A stretch of 39,036 nucleotides of DNA from assembly GCA_963922315.1 (NCBI GenBank), contig CAWUID010000017.1, positions 1 through 39,036 of the forward strand, read 5' to 3'. Position 1 is the first letter of the stretch; every line of letters begins with the position of its first letter. Below the pieces are notes generated by a model. That model saw only the letters and a program-made list of their open reading frames with translations, was not told the origin of the DNA and did not search any database. This stretch comes from JAHDBG01 sp963922315. GTDB lineage: Bacteria > Pseudomonadota > Gammaproteobacteria > Chromatiales > Chromatiaceae. Of the stretch, positions 1 to 7,701 are shown in pieces. Position numbers and translations under genes: made by a program.

Positions 1-59
1 CCGGGTAATAGACCCTTGATGCGATCCCACTGATCATCTCTTAAAATGGTTCGAGCCAT
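1..59 (-). mobile_element. IS5-type transposase, N-terminal 19 codons only (runs off left edge)
   Basis: Read on the minus strand, an ATG at 59-57 opens a frame beginning MARTILRDDQWDRIKGLLPG and continuing out of the window. This opening (short basic start, then D-x-Q/E-W-x-x-I-x-x-L-P) is typical of IS5-superfamily DDE transposases. The IS terminus should lie between about 60 and 227, downstream of the aminotransferase gene, but I could not identify its inverted repeat without the other end. The element probably inserted beyond the 3' end of the polysaccharide operon. The call rests on 19-20 residues, so the family is likely but the subgroup is not fixed. Confidence 0.7.
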
Positions 60-227
60 CTGTTTTCCAGAAAAAATTGACAGCATACCATCAGTGATGT
101 GAGAGACACTCAACTGATTGAGAACGCCTCCAAGTAAATCTTACTTGCTGGAGTTTAAGCAAGAGAGAGTTAGTGTGGTGTTGGACTTCTTGTGTAGAAA
201 GTCTGCGTTAGACATGATGGAGGTGAT

Positions 228-1343
228 TTAAAAAGTGGTTGCGGCAATGATTTTTGTTTTGTCCAGACTTGAAGCGATAATATTTTGTTTTTTAGTGTCC
301 AGATCTGGTGACATCGGCAATGATAGCGTGCGTTTTGCCATGGCTGCTGCAACAGGTGTGGGGTTTTGGTGGCCTATGTCTCGGTAAGCAGGTTGTTGGT
401 TGAGTGGCTTCGGGTAGTGTATGGCGGTGGGGATGTGTGCCTGTTGTAAAGAGGCTTGTATGGAGTCGCGGTTATTCACGAGGATGGTGTATTGGGCATA
501 GACGCTGGTGCGGTCCGGCCTTTGTTGTATGTGCTGGATGCCGATGGTATCCAGTAGCTCATTGTAGCGTTGCCCAATCGCCTGGCGTTGTCTGACTTCC
601 CAGTCGAAGCGTTCCAGTTTCGCCAGTACGATAGCGCATTGTAAGGTATCCATGCGTCCGCCGACGCCGATGCGGGTGTGTTCGTAGCGGCGGCTTTGGC
701 CGTGCACGCGGATTTCGCGGCAGGCCTGGGCCAAAGTGTCGTCATTGGTGAAGAGGGCACCGCCATCGCCATAGCAGCCGAGCGGTTTGCTGGGGAAGAA
801 ACTGGTACAGCCGATAGTGCTGAGGTTGCCGCTTTTGTTGCTCTGGTATTCTGCGCCGAAGCTTTGTGCCGCGTCTTCTATGACCGGCAGCTGATGTTTG
901 GCAGCAATAGTGTTGATGGCTTCCATATCCGCCGGTTGGCCGTACAGGCTGACCGGGATGATGGCTTTGGTGTTGGTGGTGATGGCGGCTGCTATCTGAG
1001 TGGCGTCGACGTTGCCGGTGTCAGGTTCGACGTCGACGAAGACGGGAGTTGCGCCGAGCAGGACGATGACTTCGGCGGTGGCGACGAAGGTAAAGGGTGT
1101 GGTGATCACTTCGTCACCCGCTTGAATGCCCAGTGCCATCAAACTGATCAGTAGCGCTTCGGTACCGCTGGCGACGGTAACGCAGTGCTGTGCACCGGTG
1201 TACTCGGCCAGGCGCTGCTCCAGTTCCTGAACTTCTGGTCCGAGGATGTATTGCCCATGTTCCAGGACGGTGTTGATACGCGTCTGGATCTGCGGCTTGA
1301 GTGCTGTGTACTGGGTTTTCAGGTCGATAAACGGGATGTTCAC
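228..1343 (-). CDS. wbpE: DegT/DnrJ/EryC1/StrS PLP-dependent sugar aminotransferase (WbpE-like)
   Basis: The 371-residue product is a full-length sugar aminotransferase of the DegT family. These enzymes transfer an amino group from glutamate to a keto-sugar nucleotide in the cytoplasm. The PLP lysine is visible at about K186 (FFPSKPLGCYGDGG), and the cofactor-binding aspartate at D157 (EDAAQ). The start is GTG at 1343-1341, giving a 4-base GTGA overlap with the stop of the upstream acetyltransferase gene, so the two are translationally coupled. With the neighbouring oxidase and acetyltransferase it matches the WbpB-WbpE-WbpD steps that place a 3-acetamido group on UDP-GlcNAcA. It is the last gene of the operon before the insertion sequence. 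The family is certain; the exact substrate is inferred from neighbours. Confidence 0.92.
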   Translation of the reverse strand: MNIPFIDLKTQYTALKPQIQTRINTVLEHGQYILGPEVQELEQRLAEYTGAQHCVTVASGTEALLISLMALGIQAGDEVITTPFTFVATAEVIVLLGATPVFVDVEPDTGNVDATQIAAAITTNTKAIIPVSLYGQPADMEAINTIAAKHQLPVIEDAAQSFGAEYQSNKSGNLSTIGCTSFFPSKPLGCYGDGGALFTNDDTLAQACREIRVHGQSRRYEHTRIGVGGRMDTLQCAIVLAKLERFDWEVRQRQAIGQRYNELLDTIGIQHIQQRPDRTSVYAQYTILVNNRDSIQASLQQAHIPTAIHYPKPLNQQPAYRDIGHQNPTPVAAAMAKRTLSLPMSPDLDTKKQNIIASSLDKTKIIAATTF

Positions 1344-1924
1344 GGGCGCAGATATTCCATGTGTTGGCCAGTTAGTCGGTAGCGTTGTCCGCTGTGCGGG
1401 CAGGTGTATTCACCGCTGCCGCTGAGTGGTAGCGGGATTTGTTCACCATGTTCGCTCATCCAGCCGATCTGTTTCGCGGGTACACCGACCATCAGGGCAT
1501 AGGGTTTGACGTCTTTACTAACAACGGCGCCCGCACCGATAAAGGCGTATTCGCCGAGGGTAACGCCACAGATGATAGTGCTGTTGGCGCCGAGGGTGCC
1601 GCCGCGTTTTACCAGGGTGTGGCGGTATTCTTGTTTGCGTTCGATTTGCGCACGCGGGTTGTAGACATTGGTAAATACCATGCTCGGGCCGCAGAAGACG
1701 CCGTCTTCCAGAGTGACCTGGTCGTATACGGAAACGTTGTTCTGGATTTTGCAGTGGTTACCGATACGCACCTGGTTGCCGATAAAGACATTCTGACCCA
1801 GAGAGCAATGTTGGCCGATGCGGGCCTGGCCACAGATGTGTACCCAGTGCCAGATGCGGCTGCCGGTGCCGATTTGGGCGCCTGTGTCGATGATGGCGGT
1901 GGGGTGAATGGTAGTGTCGGGCAT
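1340..1924 (-). CDS. wbpD: Left-handed beta-helix sugar N-acetyltransferase (WbpD-like)
   Basis: The protein is a hexapeptide-repeat acetyltransferase of about 194 residues. It begins MPDTTIHPTAIIDTGAQIG and has the repeated I-G-x-x-x-x-I pattern that folds into a left-handed beta-helix. It probably transfers acetyl from acetyl-CoA to the 3-amino group of a UDP-aminouronic acid. I chose the ATG at 1924-1922 because it overlaps the upstream stop in a TGATG junction. A longer in-frame start at 1975 would add 17 low-complexity residues lying inside the upstream gene. The conserved stretch with FTNVYNPRA is characteristic of the WbpD/WlbB group. It is coupled to the aminotransferase downstream by a GTGA overlap. 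Confidence 0.88.
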   Translation of the reverse strand: MPDTTIHPTAIIDTGAQIGTGSRIWHWVHICGQARIGQHCSLGQNVFIGNQVRIGNHCKIQNNVSVYDQVTLEDGVFCGPSMVFTNVYNPRAQIERKQEYRHTLVKRGGTLGANSTIICGVTLGEYAFIGAGAVVSKDVKPYALMVGVPAKQIGWMSEHGEQIPLPLSGSGEYTCPHSGQRYRLTGQHMEYLRP

Positions 1925-2985
1925 CAGTGTATCGTGTGTGTCACTTTTCGTGCCAGGGCTAGGGCGGTGGTCCATTTGCCACCCAGTACGCTGATCAGTT
2001 GGCCATCGCGGTGGATGGCATATTCACGGGTCGCTTTATTCGGGTCTCTGGCGCTGTATAGCAGGGGCCGCAGGCCGGAGAAGGTATCGATAATGTCGGC
2101 TGGTATGCCGGGAAAGTAGTGTTGCCAGGCTTGTAACAGGTAGTGTTGTTCGTGTGCGCTACAGATGACTGGTTCGTTCAAGGTCTGGCGTATTTCGGTG
2201 GTACCGATCAAGGTGTTGCCCTGCCAGGGTAGGACGAAAAAGATGCGGCGTTCACCGGGCACTTCTAATAAAAAGGCTTGTGGGCAGGCCTGGGCCAGAA
2301 TCAGATGGCTACCGCGTACCAGATCCAGTCGATAGGGTGACGACAGTTCGCTACGTTGCAGTAGTTGCTGGGCCCAGGGACCGGCCACATTGAGTATCCG
2401 GTCGTGCTGATGGGTGGTGCCGCTGGCGGTTGTGATACGTCCGGTGGTACGGACTGTAGCGATGTCGGTATGTTCGGTAATTTGTACACCCCGTGCCTGT
2501 GCTTGTGAAGCTATCCACAGCCCAAGGGCCTGGTCGTCCATTTGTCCGTCGGAAAAGGCATAGCCGCCTTGCAGGCCCTGCGCATTCAGATGTGGGCTGC
2601 GTTCCAATACGGCCTGGGTACTGAGGCGCTCACTTTGTGGCAGAGGGCTGTGACCGGCCAGACGATCATAGGCCCATAAGCCCAGAGCGATCATCCAGCG
2701 CGGGCGTCGTGCCTGTCGATATATCGGCAGGATCAGGCGCAGCGGTTTTGCCAGCTCGGGCATTCTTTGTAACCAGCCGTCGCGTTCGCGCAGCGCTTCG
2801 CGTACCAGGCGAAGTTCGCCATTTTCCAGATAGCGCAGGCCGCCGTGCAATAATTTAGAAGAGGCCCGACTGGTCGCCTGCATCAGGGTGTCGCGTTCGT
2901 ATACGCGGACCTGGTGGCCTTGTTGGGCGAGTTGCCAGGCGCAGCACAAGCCGTTGATGCCGCCGCCGACAATGCCGATATCCAT
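1924..2985 (-). CDS. FAD-dependent oxidoreductase, short GlpD-like
   Basis: This 353-residue protein is a DAO-type flavoenzyme. It starts MDIGIVGGGINGL, a Rossmann FAD-binding motif, and then shows the glycerol-3-phosphate dehydrogenase signature ATSRASSKLLHGGLRYLE. GlpD proteins are about 500 residues, so the C-terminal GlpD domain is missing here, and the protein ends with a typical DAO C-terminal motif (LGGKWTTALALA). The start at 2985 lies 4 bases after the upstream stop; a longer in-frame start at 3048 would overlap the upstream gene. It sits inside the amino-uronic acid operon, between the oxidase and the acetyltransferase. A flavin oxidase is not part of the textbook WbpABDE route. It may oxidise a glycerol-phosphate or sugar intermediate of the polymer, but the substrate is unknown. 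Confidence 0.85.
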   Translation of the reverse strand: MDIGIVGGGINGLCCAWQLAQQGHQVRVYERDTLMQATSRASSKLLHGGLRYLENGELRLVREALRERDGWLQRMPELAKPLRLILPIYRQARRPRWMIALGLWAYDRLAGHSPLPQSERLSTQAVLERSPHLNAQGLQGGYAFSDGQMDDQALGLWIASQAQARGVQITEHTDIATVRTTGRITTASGTTHQHDRILNVAGPWAQQLLQRSELSSPYRLDLVRGSHLILAQACPQAFLLEVPGERRIFFVLPWQGNTLIGTTEIRQTLNEPVICSAHEQHYLLQAWQHYFPGIPADIIDTFSGLRPLLYSARDPNKATREYAIHRDGQLISVLGGKWTTALALARKVTHTIH

Positions 2986-2989
2986 TGTT

Positions 2990-4048
2990 TCAGAAGGCCA
3001 GTGGCAGGGAGACAGTTTTGCCGTCGCGCGCCGACAGATATGCCGCAATTAACAGTTCCAGTGATTTCAGCCCTTCGCGCCCGTCGGTTTCCGGTTCGGC
3101 TTCACCACGTAAGGTATCGATCACATTCTGGTAATACAGGGGGTGGCCAAAGCCGTACACGGAAGTGGTTTCGTAGTTGGCAGTCTGAATCTGTTGGTCG
3201 TAATCCCGGGTGTCGGCAAATTGCCAGTGCTGGATGTCGTTGACGGCCATACCGCCGATGCGTACTGAGCCAGTTTCTCCGAGGATGGTGATGCTGCCTT
3301 CCAGATTTTTCGGGTAAGTGAGCATTGTCACGCTCATCGAGCCCAGGGCACCGTTGCGCCAGCGCACATTCAGCACACCGGTGTCCTCAACTTCGATGTC
3401 CCGGGTAGTGCTCATCATCGCCTGCACTTTTTCTACTGGCCCGATCAGCCAGTCCAGCAGATCGACGTAGTGGCTGGCCTGGTTCATAAAGGCGCCGCCG
3501 TCAAATTCCCAAGTGCCGCGCCAGCCGTTGCCTTGGTCGTAATACGATTGTGGGCGTGTCCAGAATACGTTTAGGTGCACCATATGGATGCGCCCGAAAC
3601 GCTTTTCGGTGACGGCGCGTTTCAGAAGTTGCAGGGTGGTGTTACGGCGATTTTGTTTTACCACAAATAAGCGTACCTGCGCTTCATCGCACGCCTGCAC
3701 CATGCGCAGACCGTCCTGCCAGCGGGTCGCCATCGGCTTTTCGGTCATCACATGCACTTGGTATCGTGCGGCCAGTATCGTTTGTTGCGGGTGCAGACCA
3801 CTCGGGGTGCATAGGACGACTAGATCCAGCGATTCCTGTTGCAGCATCGCTTCCACCTGTGTGTAAGTCGGTACAGCATATTGGGTAGCGTGTTCCGCCA
3901 GTACGGTCACATCCACATCGCAGATCGCTGCTAGTTCCATTGATGCGCTGTGTTGTGTGATCGCGGCGAAATGATTGCTGGAAATGCGACCACAGCCGAC
4001 CACAGCGATACGAATTTTGCGATCAGTAATTGAGGTGAAAGATGTCAT
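2990..4048 (-). CDS. wbpB: Gfo/Idh/MocA oxidoreductase (WbpB-like UDP-aminouronate 3-dehydrogenase)
   Basis: The product (about 352 residues) starts MTSFTSITDRKIRIAVVGCGR, where GCGRISSNH is the N-terminal NAD(P)-binding Rossmann motif. TEKPMATRW carries the E-K-P motif that places the catalytic lysine of Gfo/Idh/MocA enzymes. In this operon it most likely oxidises C3 of UDP-GlcNAcA (or the GalNAcA epimer), giving the keto-sugar used by the aminotransferase. The frame is open further upstream to 4294, but that part lies inside the upstream epimerase gene. The ATG at 4048 follows that gene's stop by 22 bases. An ATG at 4081 is an alternative start. The family is certain; the substrate is inferred. 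Confidence 0.88.
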   Translation of the reverse strand: MTSFTSITDRKIRIAVVGCGRISSNHFAAITQHSASMELAAICDVDVTVLAEHATQYAVPTYTQVEAMLQQESLDLVVLCTPSGLHPQQTILAARYQVHVMTEKPMATRWQDGLRMVQACDEAQVRLFVVKQNRRNTTLQLLKRAVTEKRFGRIHMVHLNVFWTRPQSYYDQGNGWRGTWEFDGGAFMNQASHYVDLLDWLIGPVEKVQAMMSTTRDIEVEDTGVLNVRWRNGALGSMSVTMLTYPKNLEGSITILGETGSVRIGGMAVNDIQHWQFADTRDYDQQIQTANYETTSVYGFGHPLYYQNVIDTLRGEAEPETDGREGLKSLELLIAAYLSARDGKTVSLPLAF

Positions 4049-4070
4049 CAGGTGTTTGGATAAGGGTTGG

Positions 4071-5117
4071 TCAGGCCGCATGACCGGTAATGTGTGGTGG
4101 TTGTCGGTACCAGTCCATGGAGACGGCCAGTCCTTCGTGAATATGGTGGCTTGGCTGATAGCCGAGCAATTGTGTGGCTTTGCGGATATCGGCCAGAGAA
4201 TGGCGGACATCACCAGCACGAAAATCGCGGTACACCGGCCTGGCATTGTGCAGGTGCGGACAGTGTGGTGCCAGATTATCGCGCAGTAGCGCATACAACT
4301 GATTCAGGCTGGTACGGTCGCTCACCGCTACGTTATATACCTGATTACTGGCTGCTTCATCTGTTGTTGCTGCCAGCAGGTTGGCCTGCACTGCATTATC
4401 GACAAAACAAAAATCGCGGCTGGTTTCGCCATCACCATTGATATATACCGGTTCGTTGTTCAGCATGGCTGCAATCCATTTCGGGATTACCGCAGCATAA
4501 GCACCTTTTGGATCCTGGCGACGCCCGAAAATATTGAAATAGCGCAGACCGACTGCGTTGAAACCGTAGGTGCGGGCGAATACGCCGGCGTATAACTCAT
4601 TGACCAGTTTAGTCACCGCATAGGGTGACAGTGGATTACCAATCTTATCTTCTACTTTCGGCAGATCAGCATAGTCGCCGTAGGTCGAGCTGCTGGCGGC
4701 ATACACAAAGCGTTGCACGCGGGCATCACGTGCGGCAACCAGCATATTCAGAAAACCGTCGATATTGTTCGCGTTAGTGGCAATCGGGTTCTCGACACTG
4801 CGTGGGACTGAACCAAGCGCTGCCTGGTGCAGCACAAAATCGACATCGGCGCATACCCGCTGGCAAGTCGCCAGATCGCGAATATCGTCTTCCACAAAGT
4901 GGAAGTTGGCCCATTGCTCCGGCGAGACCAGTGCCTGCACCTGATCCAGATTGTGTTGATGGCCGGTGCTGAAGTTATCCAACCCGACCACACGCTGATT
5001 CAAGCACAGCAAGGTTTCCAGCAGATTACTACCGATAAAACCGGCCACGCCGGTTACCAGCCAGCGTTTGGGTTCGGTGTGCAATTGTCGCCGTAGCTTG
5101 TCGTAGTGCGACATCAT
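4071..5117 (-). CDS. wbpP: UDP-N-acetylglucosamine(-uronate) 4-epimerase (WbpP/TviC-like)
   Basis: This SDR-family protein of about 348 residues carries the GVAGFIGSNLLE nucleotide-binding motif near residues 23-34. It also has the Y-x-x-x-K pair in SPYAVTKLVNELYA and a serine just before it (AASSSTYGD). The sequence around YFNIFGRRQDPKGAYAAVIPKW is the hallmark of WbpP/TviC-type C4 epimerases, which interconvert UDP-GlcNAc/GalNAc and/or their uronic acids. Start codons GTG 5120, ATG 5117 and ATG 5114 are in frame. I prefer 5117 because it forms a TGATG overlap with the dehydrogenase stop. Pairing with a TviB/WbpO dehydrogenase is the classic Vi-antigen / O6-antigen arrangement for making UDP-GalNAcA. 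Confidence 0.9.
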   Translation of the reverse strand: MMSHYDKLRRQLHTEPKRWLVTGVAGFIGSNLLETLLCLNQRVVGLDNFSTGHQHNLDQVQALVSPEQWANFHFVEDDIRDLATCQRVCADVDFVLHQAALGSVPRSVENPIATNANNIDGFLNMLVAARDARVQRFVYAASSSTYGDYADLPKVEDKIGNPLSPYAVTKLVNELYAGVFARTYGFNAVGLRYFNIFGRRQDPKGAYAAVIPKWIAAMLNNEPVYINGDGETSRDFCFVDNAVQANLLAATTDEAASNQVYNVAVSDRTSLNQLYALLRDNLAPHCPHLHNARPVYRDFRAGDVRHSLADIRKATQLLGYQPSHHIHEGLAVSMDWYRQPPHITGHAA

Positions 5118-6391
5118 CACAGCCTCACATCCGTATCCTGCGCCGGTAACACCGACTTCAGGTCGTACAAAACCGCGTCAGATCGCCCCAGTGCACGGAT
5201 AGCTGTTGCACCCATTGCAATAAACTGATCGTGCGCCACCGCCAGCAGGATGGCTTCGTAGCTGTTAGCTTGTGGTGTGGTAATTGGGGCAATACCGTAT
5301 TCAGCCTGCGCTTCGGCGGCACTGACCCAGGGGTCAAACACATCGACGGCACACTGGAAATCTTCCAGTTCGGCAACAATATCCACTACGCGCGTATTGC
5401 GCAAATCGGGACAATTCTCTTTAAAGGTTAGGCCCATCACCAGCACACGCGCACCCCCTACCGGTATGCGTTTGCGAGACATCGCTTTCACCAGTTGCGC
5501 CACGATATATGATCCCATGCTGTCGTTCAGACGACGGCCGGCCAGAATAATCTCTGGCTGATATCCGATGGCCTGCGCCTTATGCGTCAGATAATACGGA
5601 TCCACGCCAATACAATGCCCGCCGACCAGTCCGGGGCGAAACGGCAGAAAATTCCATTTACTGCCTGCTGCGCGCAAGACTGCATCCGTATCAATACCCA
5701 GCTTATTAAAGATCAGTGCGAGCTCATTAATCAGCGCAATATTGAGGTCCCGCTGGGTATTTTCAATCACCTTAGCCGCTTCGGCGACCCGGATACTTTC
5801 GGCCTTGTGTGTCCCTGCCGTAATGATCTCGTTATACAGTGCATCCACCAGATTGGCGACCTCCGGGGTAGAACCGGAAGTGACCTTCTTAATGGTAATG
5901 ACCCGGTGTTCCTTATCGCCCGGGTTAATACGCTCTGGACTATAACCGCAAAAAAAGTCTTGATTAAACCGAAGGCCGGAATAACGTTCCAACACGGGCA
6001 CACAATCCTCTTCGGTACAACCCGGGTACACGGTGGACTCGTAGATCACGATATCACCTGGTTTCAGTATCTTACCGACGGATTCGCTGGCCTTCAGCAA
6101 AGGCGTCAGGTCCGGTCGCTTATACACATCAATCGGTGTAGGTACGGTAACGATATAACAGTTGCAGGTGCGCAGATTGTCCAGATTAGTGGTATAAGAC
6201 AAATAGCTTGCTGCGGCAAGTTCTTCCGGTGTCGTTTCCAGAGTCGTGTCGTTACCGCCACTTAACTCATCAATACGGCATTGGTTAATATCAAAGCCGA
6301 CCACCGAGCGGCTGTGACCAAACTCAACAGCCAGGGGCAGACCGACATAACCTAAGCCCACAATACCTAAATGAATATCTTTCAGAGTCAT
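5117..6391 (-). CDS. tviB: UDP-N-acetyl-hexosamine 6-dehydrogenase (TviB/WbpO-like)
   Basis: The 424-residue protein is an NAD-dependent UDP-sugar 6-dehydrogenase. It has the N-terminal motif GIVGLGYVGLPLA, the central helix region NTQRDLNIALINELA, and the catalytic cysteine near C260 in GLVGGHCIGVDPYYL. The SPERINPGDKEH segment and overall pattern match the TviB/WbpO/CapL subgroup, which oxidises C6 of UDP-GlcNAc or UDP-GalNAc twice to give the uronic acid. The ATG at 6391 follows the upstream stop by one base, with a GGAGA ribosome-binding site within the upstream gene end. In-frame codons up to 6472 lie inside that gene and lack family similarity. Confidence 0.93.
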   Translation of the reverse strand: MTLKDIHLGIVGLGYVGLPLAVEFGHSRSVVGFDINQCRIDELSGGNDTTLETTPEELAAASYLSYTTNLDNLRTCNCYIVTVPTPIDVYKRPDLTPLLKASESVGKILKPGDIVIYESTVYPGCTEEDCVPVLERYSGLRFNQDFFCGYSPERINPGDKEHRVITIKKVTSGSTPEVANLVDALYNEIITAGTHKAESIRVAEAAKVIENTQRDLNIALINELALIFNKLGIDTDAVLRAAGSKWNFLPFRPGLVGGHCIGVDPYYLTHKAQAIGYQPEIILAGRRLNDSMGSYIVAQLVKAMSRKRIPVGGARVLVMGLTFKENCPDLRNTRVVDIVAELEDFQCAVDVFDPWVSAAEAQAEYGIAPITTPQANSYEAILLAVAHDQFIAMGATAIRALGRSDAVLYDLKSVLPAQDTDVRL

Positions 6392-6392
6392 A

Positions 6393-7670
6393 TCAGGCAC
6401 ATTCTCTCCAAAGCCCTTTACAATCCACGACCAACCCATGCGGACGATGAGTTTTGAAAGACTGGTGATCAACCAGCAATACCTGAATATCCGCCCCTGC
6501 CCAGGCTTCCTGTGCGGACTTAAGCACTAACACTTCCGAATATTGAGCCGGTAAGGCAGTAATGTTTGGCTCAACAGCCCAGACCACACCTGAATGCATG
6601 GTGGTGATTTTATCCACAATCATCAGCGCCGGGCTTTCACGCAAATCATCAATATCGGCCTTAAACGCCAGGCCAAAACAGGCAATTGTCACATCTCGGA
6701 CCATTTTATGTGGATTGGCCTGCAAAAAATCGGCAATGGCCAGTTTGACCTTATTGACTACCCAGTCTGGTTTACTATCGTTTACTTCACGGGCAGTGCG
6801 GATTAACTTGGCTTCATCTGGTGTTTTGCTGACGATAAACCAGGGGTCGACGGCAATGCAGTGCCCGCCCACTCCAGGACCGGGTTGCAGAATATTCACG
6901 CGCGGATGGCGATTCGCCAGCTGAATCAGCTCCCACACGTCTACATCCAACTTATCGCAGATCACCGACAGCTCATTCGCAAAGGCAATGTTGACATCCC
7001 GGAAACTGTTTTCGGTGAGCTTGCACATCTCCGCAGTTCGCGCGTCAGTGATGATGCACTCGCCTTGTATAAATACCTTATAAAGCGCTGCTGCTGCTGC
7101 GGAACATTTCGGCGTTAGGCCACCGATAACCCGATCATTGTTCACCAGCTCATGCAATACCTGCCCGGGTAAAACCCGTTCCGGGCAGTAAGCAATGCGG
7201 ATGTCAGAAGCTTCTCCTTGCGTTTGCGGAAAACTCAGATCAGGCCGAGCTGTAGCCAGCCATTCGGCCATTTGTTCTGTGGCGCCCACTGGCGAGGTCG
7301 ATTCCAGCACTACCAGATCGCCTGCTTTGAGCACCGGCGCAATCGCTTTGGCAGCTGATTCAATATAGCGCAAATCCGGCTCGTGCGACGTTCCGTCTTT
7401 GCTTTCTTTAAACGGTGTTGGTACCGCAACCAGAAAGGCATCTGCCGATTCTGGCTGAGTCGTGACCCGCAGATGTCCGGTGTCCACTACTGCCTGCACG
7501 ACCTGATCCAGATCCGGCTCAACAATATGAATTTTTCCACGATTGATGGTATCAACAACCATCTGGTCTACATCCACACCAATGACCTGGAGGTTAGAGC
7601 GGGCAAATACTGCAGCAGTGGGCAGACCAATGTAGCCTAAGCCGATGACAGAGACAGATTCGAAATGCAT
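6393..7670 (-). CDS. wecC: UDP-N-acetyl-D-mannosaminuronate dehydrogenase (WecC)
   Basis: This 425-residue enzyme oxidises UDP-ManNAc to UDP-ManNAcA with NAD. It starts MHFESVSVIGLGYIGLPTAA (Rossmann motif) and has SPVGATEQMAEWL in the middle domain. The catalytic cysteine is near C271 in GVGGHCIAVDPW, and GLAFKADIDDLRESPA lies in the C-terminal UDP-binding domain. These are specific to the WecC group rather than to TviB. The start at 7670 lies 32 bases downstream of the epimerase stop; longer in-frame starts to 7775 fall inside that gene. With the upstream wecB-like gene it forms the two-step UDP-GlcNAc to UDP-ManNAcA route. Confidence 0.94.
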   Translation of the reverse strand: MHFESVSVIGLGYIGLPTAAVFARSNLQVIGVDVDQMVVDTINRGKIHIVEPDLDQVVQAVVDTGHLRVTTQPESADAFLVAVPTPFKESKDGTSHEPDLRYIESAAKAIAPVLKAGDLVVLESTSPVGATEQMAEWLATARPDLSFPQTQGEASDIRIAYCPERVLPGQVLHELVNNDRVIGGLTPKCSAAAAALYKVFIQGECIITDARTAEMCKLTENSFRDVNIAFANELSVICDKLDVDVWELIQLANRHPRVNILQPGPGVGGHCIAVDPWFIVSKTPDEAKLIRTAREVNDSKPDWVVNKVKLAIADFLQANPHKMVRDVTIACFGLAFKADIDDLRESPALMIVDKITTMHSGVVWAVEPNITALPAQYSEVLVLKSAQEAWAGADIQVLLVDHQSFKTHRPHGLVVDCKGLWRECA

Positions 7671-7701
7671 GTTAACGAAGGTTCTGAAATAACCCGAAGA
7701 T

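Noticed and set aside
126..151. Imperfect hairpin CTCCAAGTAA / TTACTTGCTGGAG downstream of the wbpE-like gene
   Set aside because: It has a 3-base bulge and no run of T on the transcribed side, so it is not a convincing terminator; it may belong to the IS end.
404..2119. Long plus-strand open frames at 678-1154 and 1439-2119
   Set aside because: They are antisense to well-supported sugar-nucleotide genes, have no family motifs, and are explained by the codon bias of the real strand.
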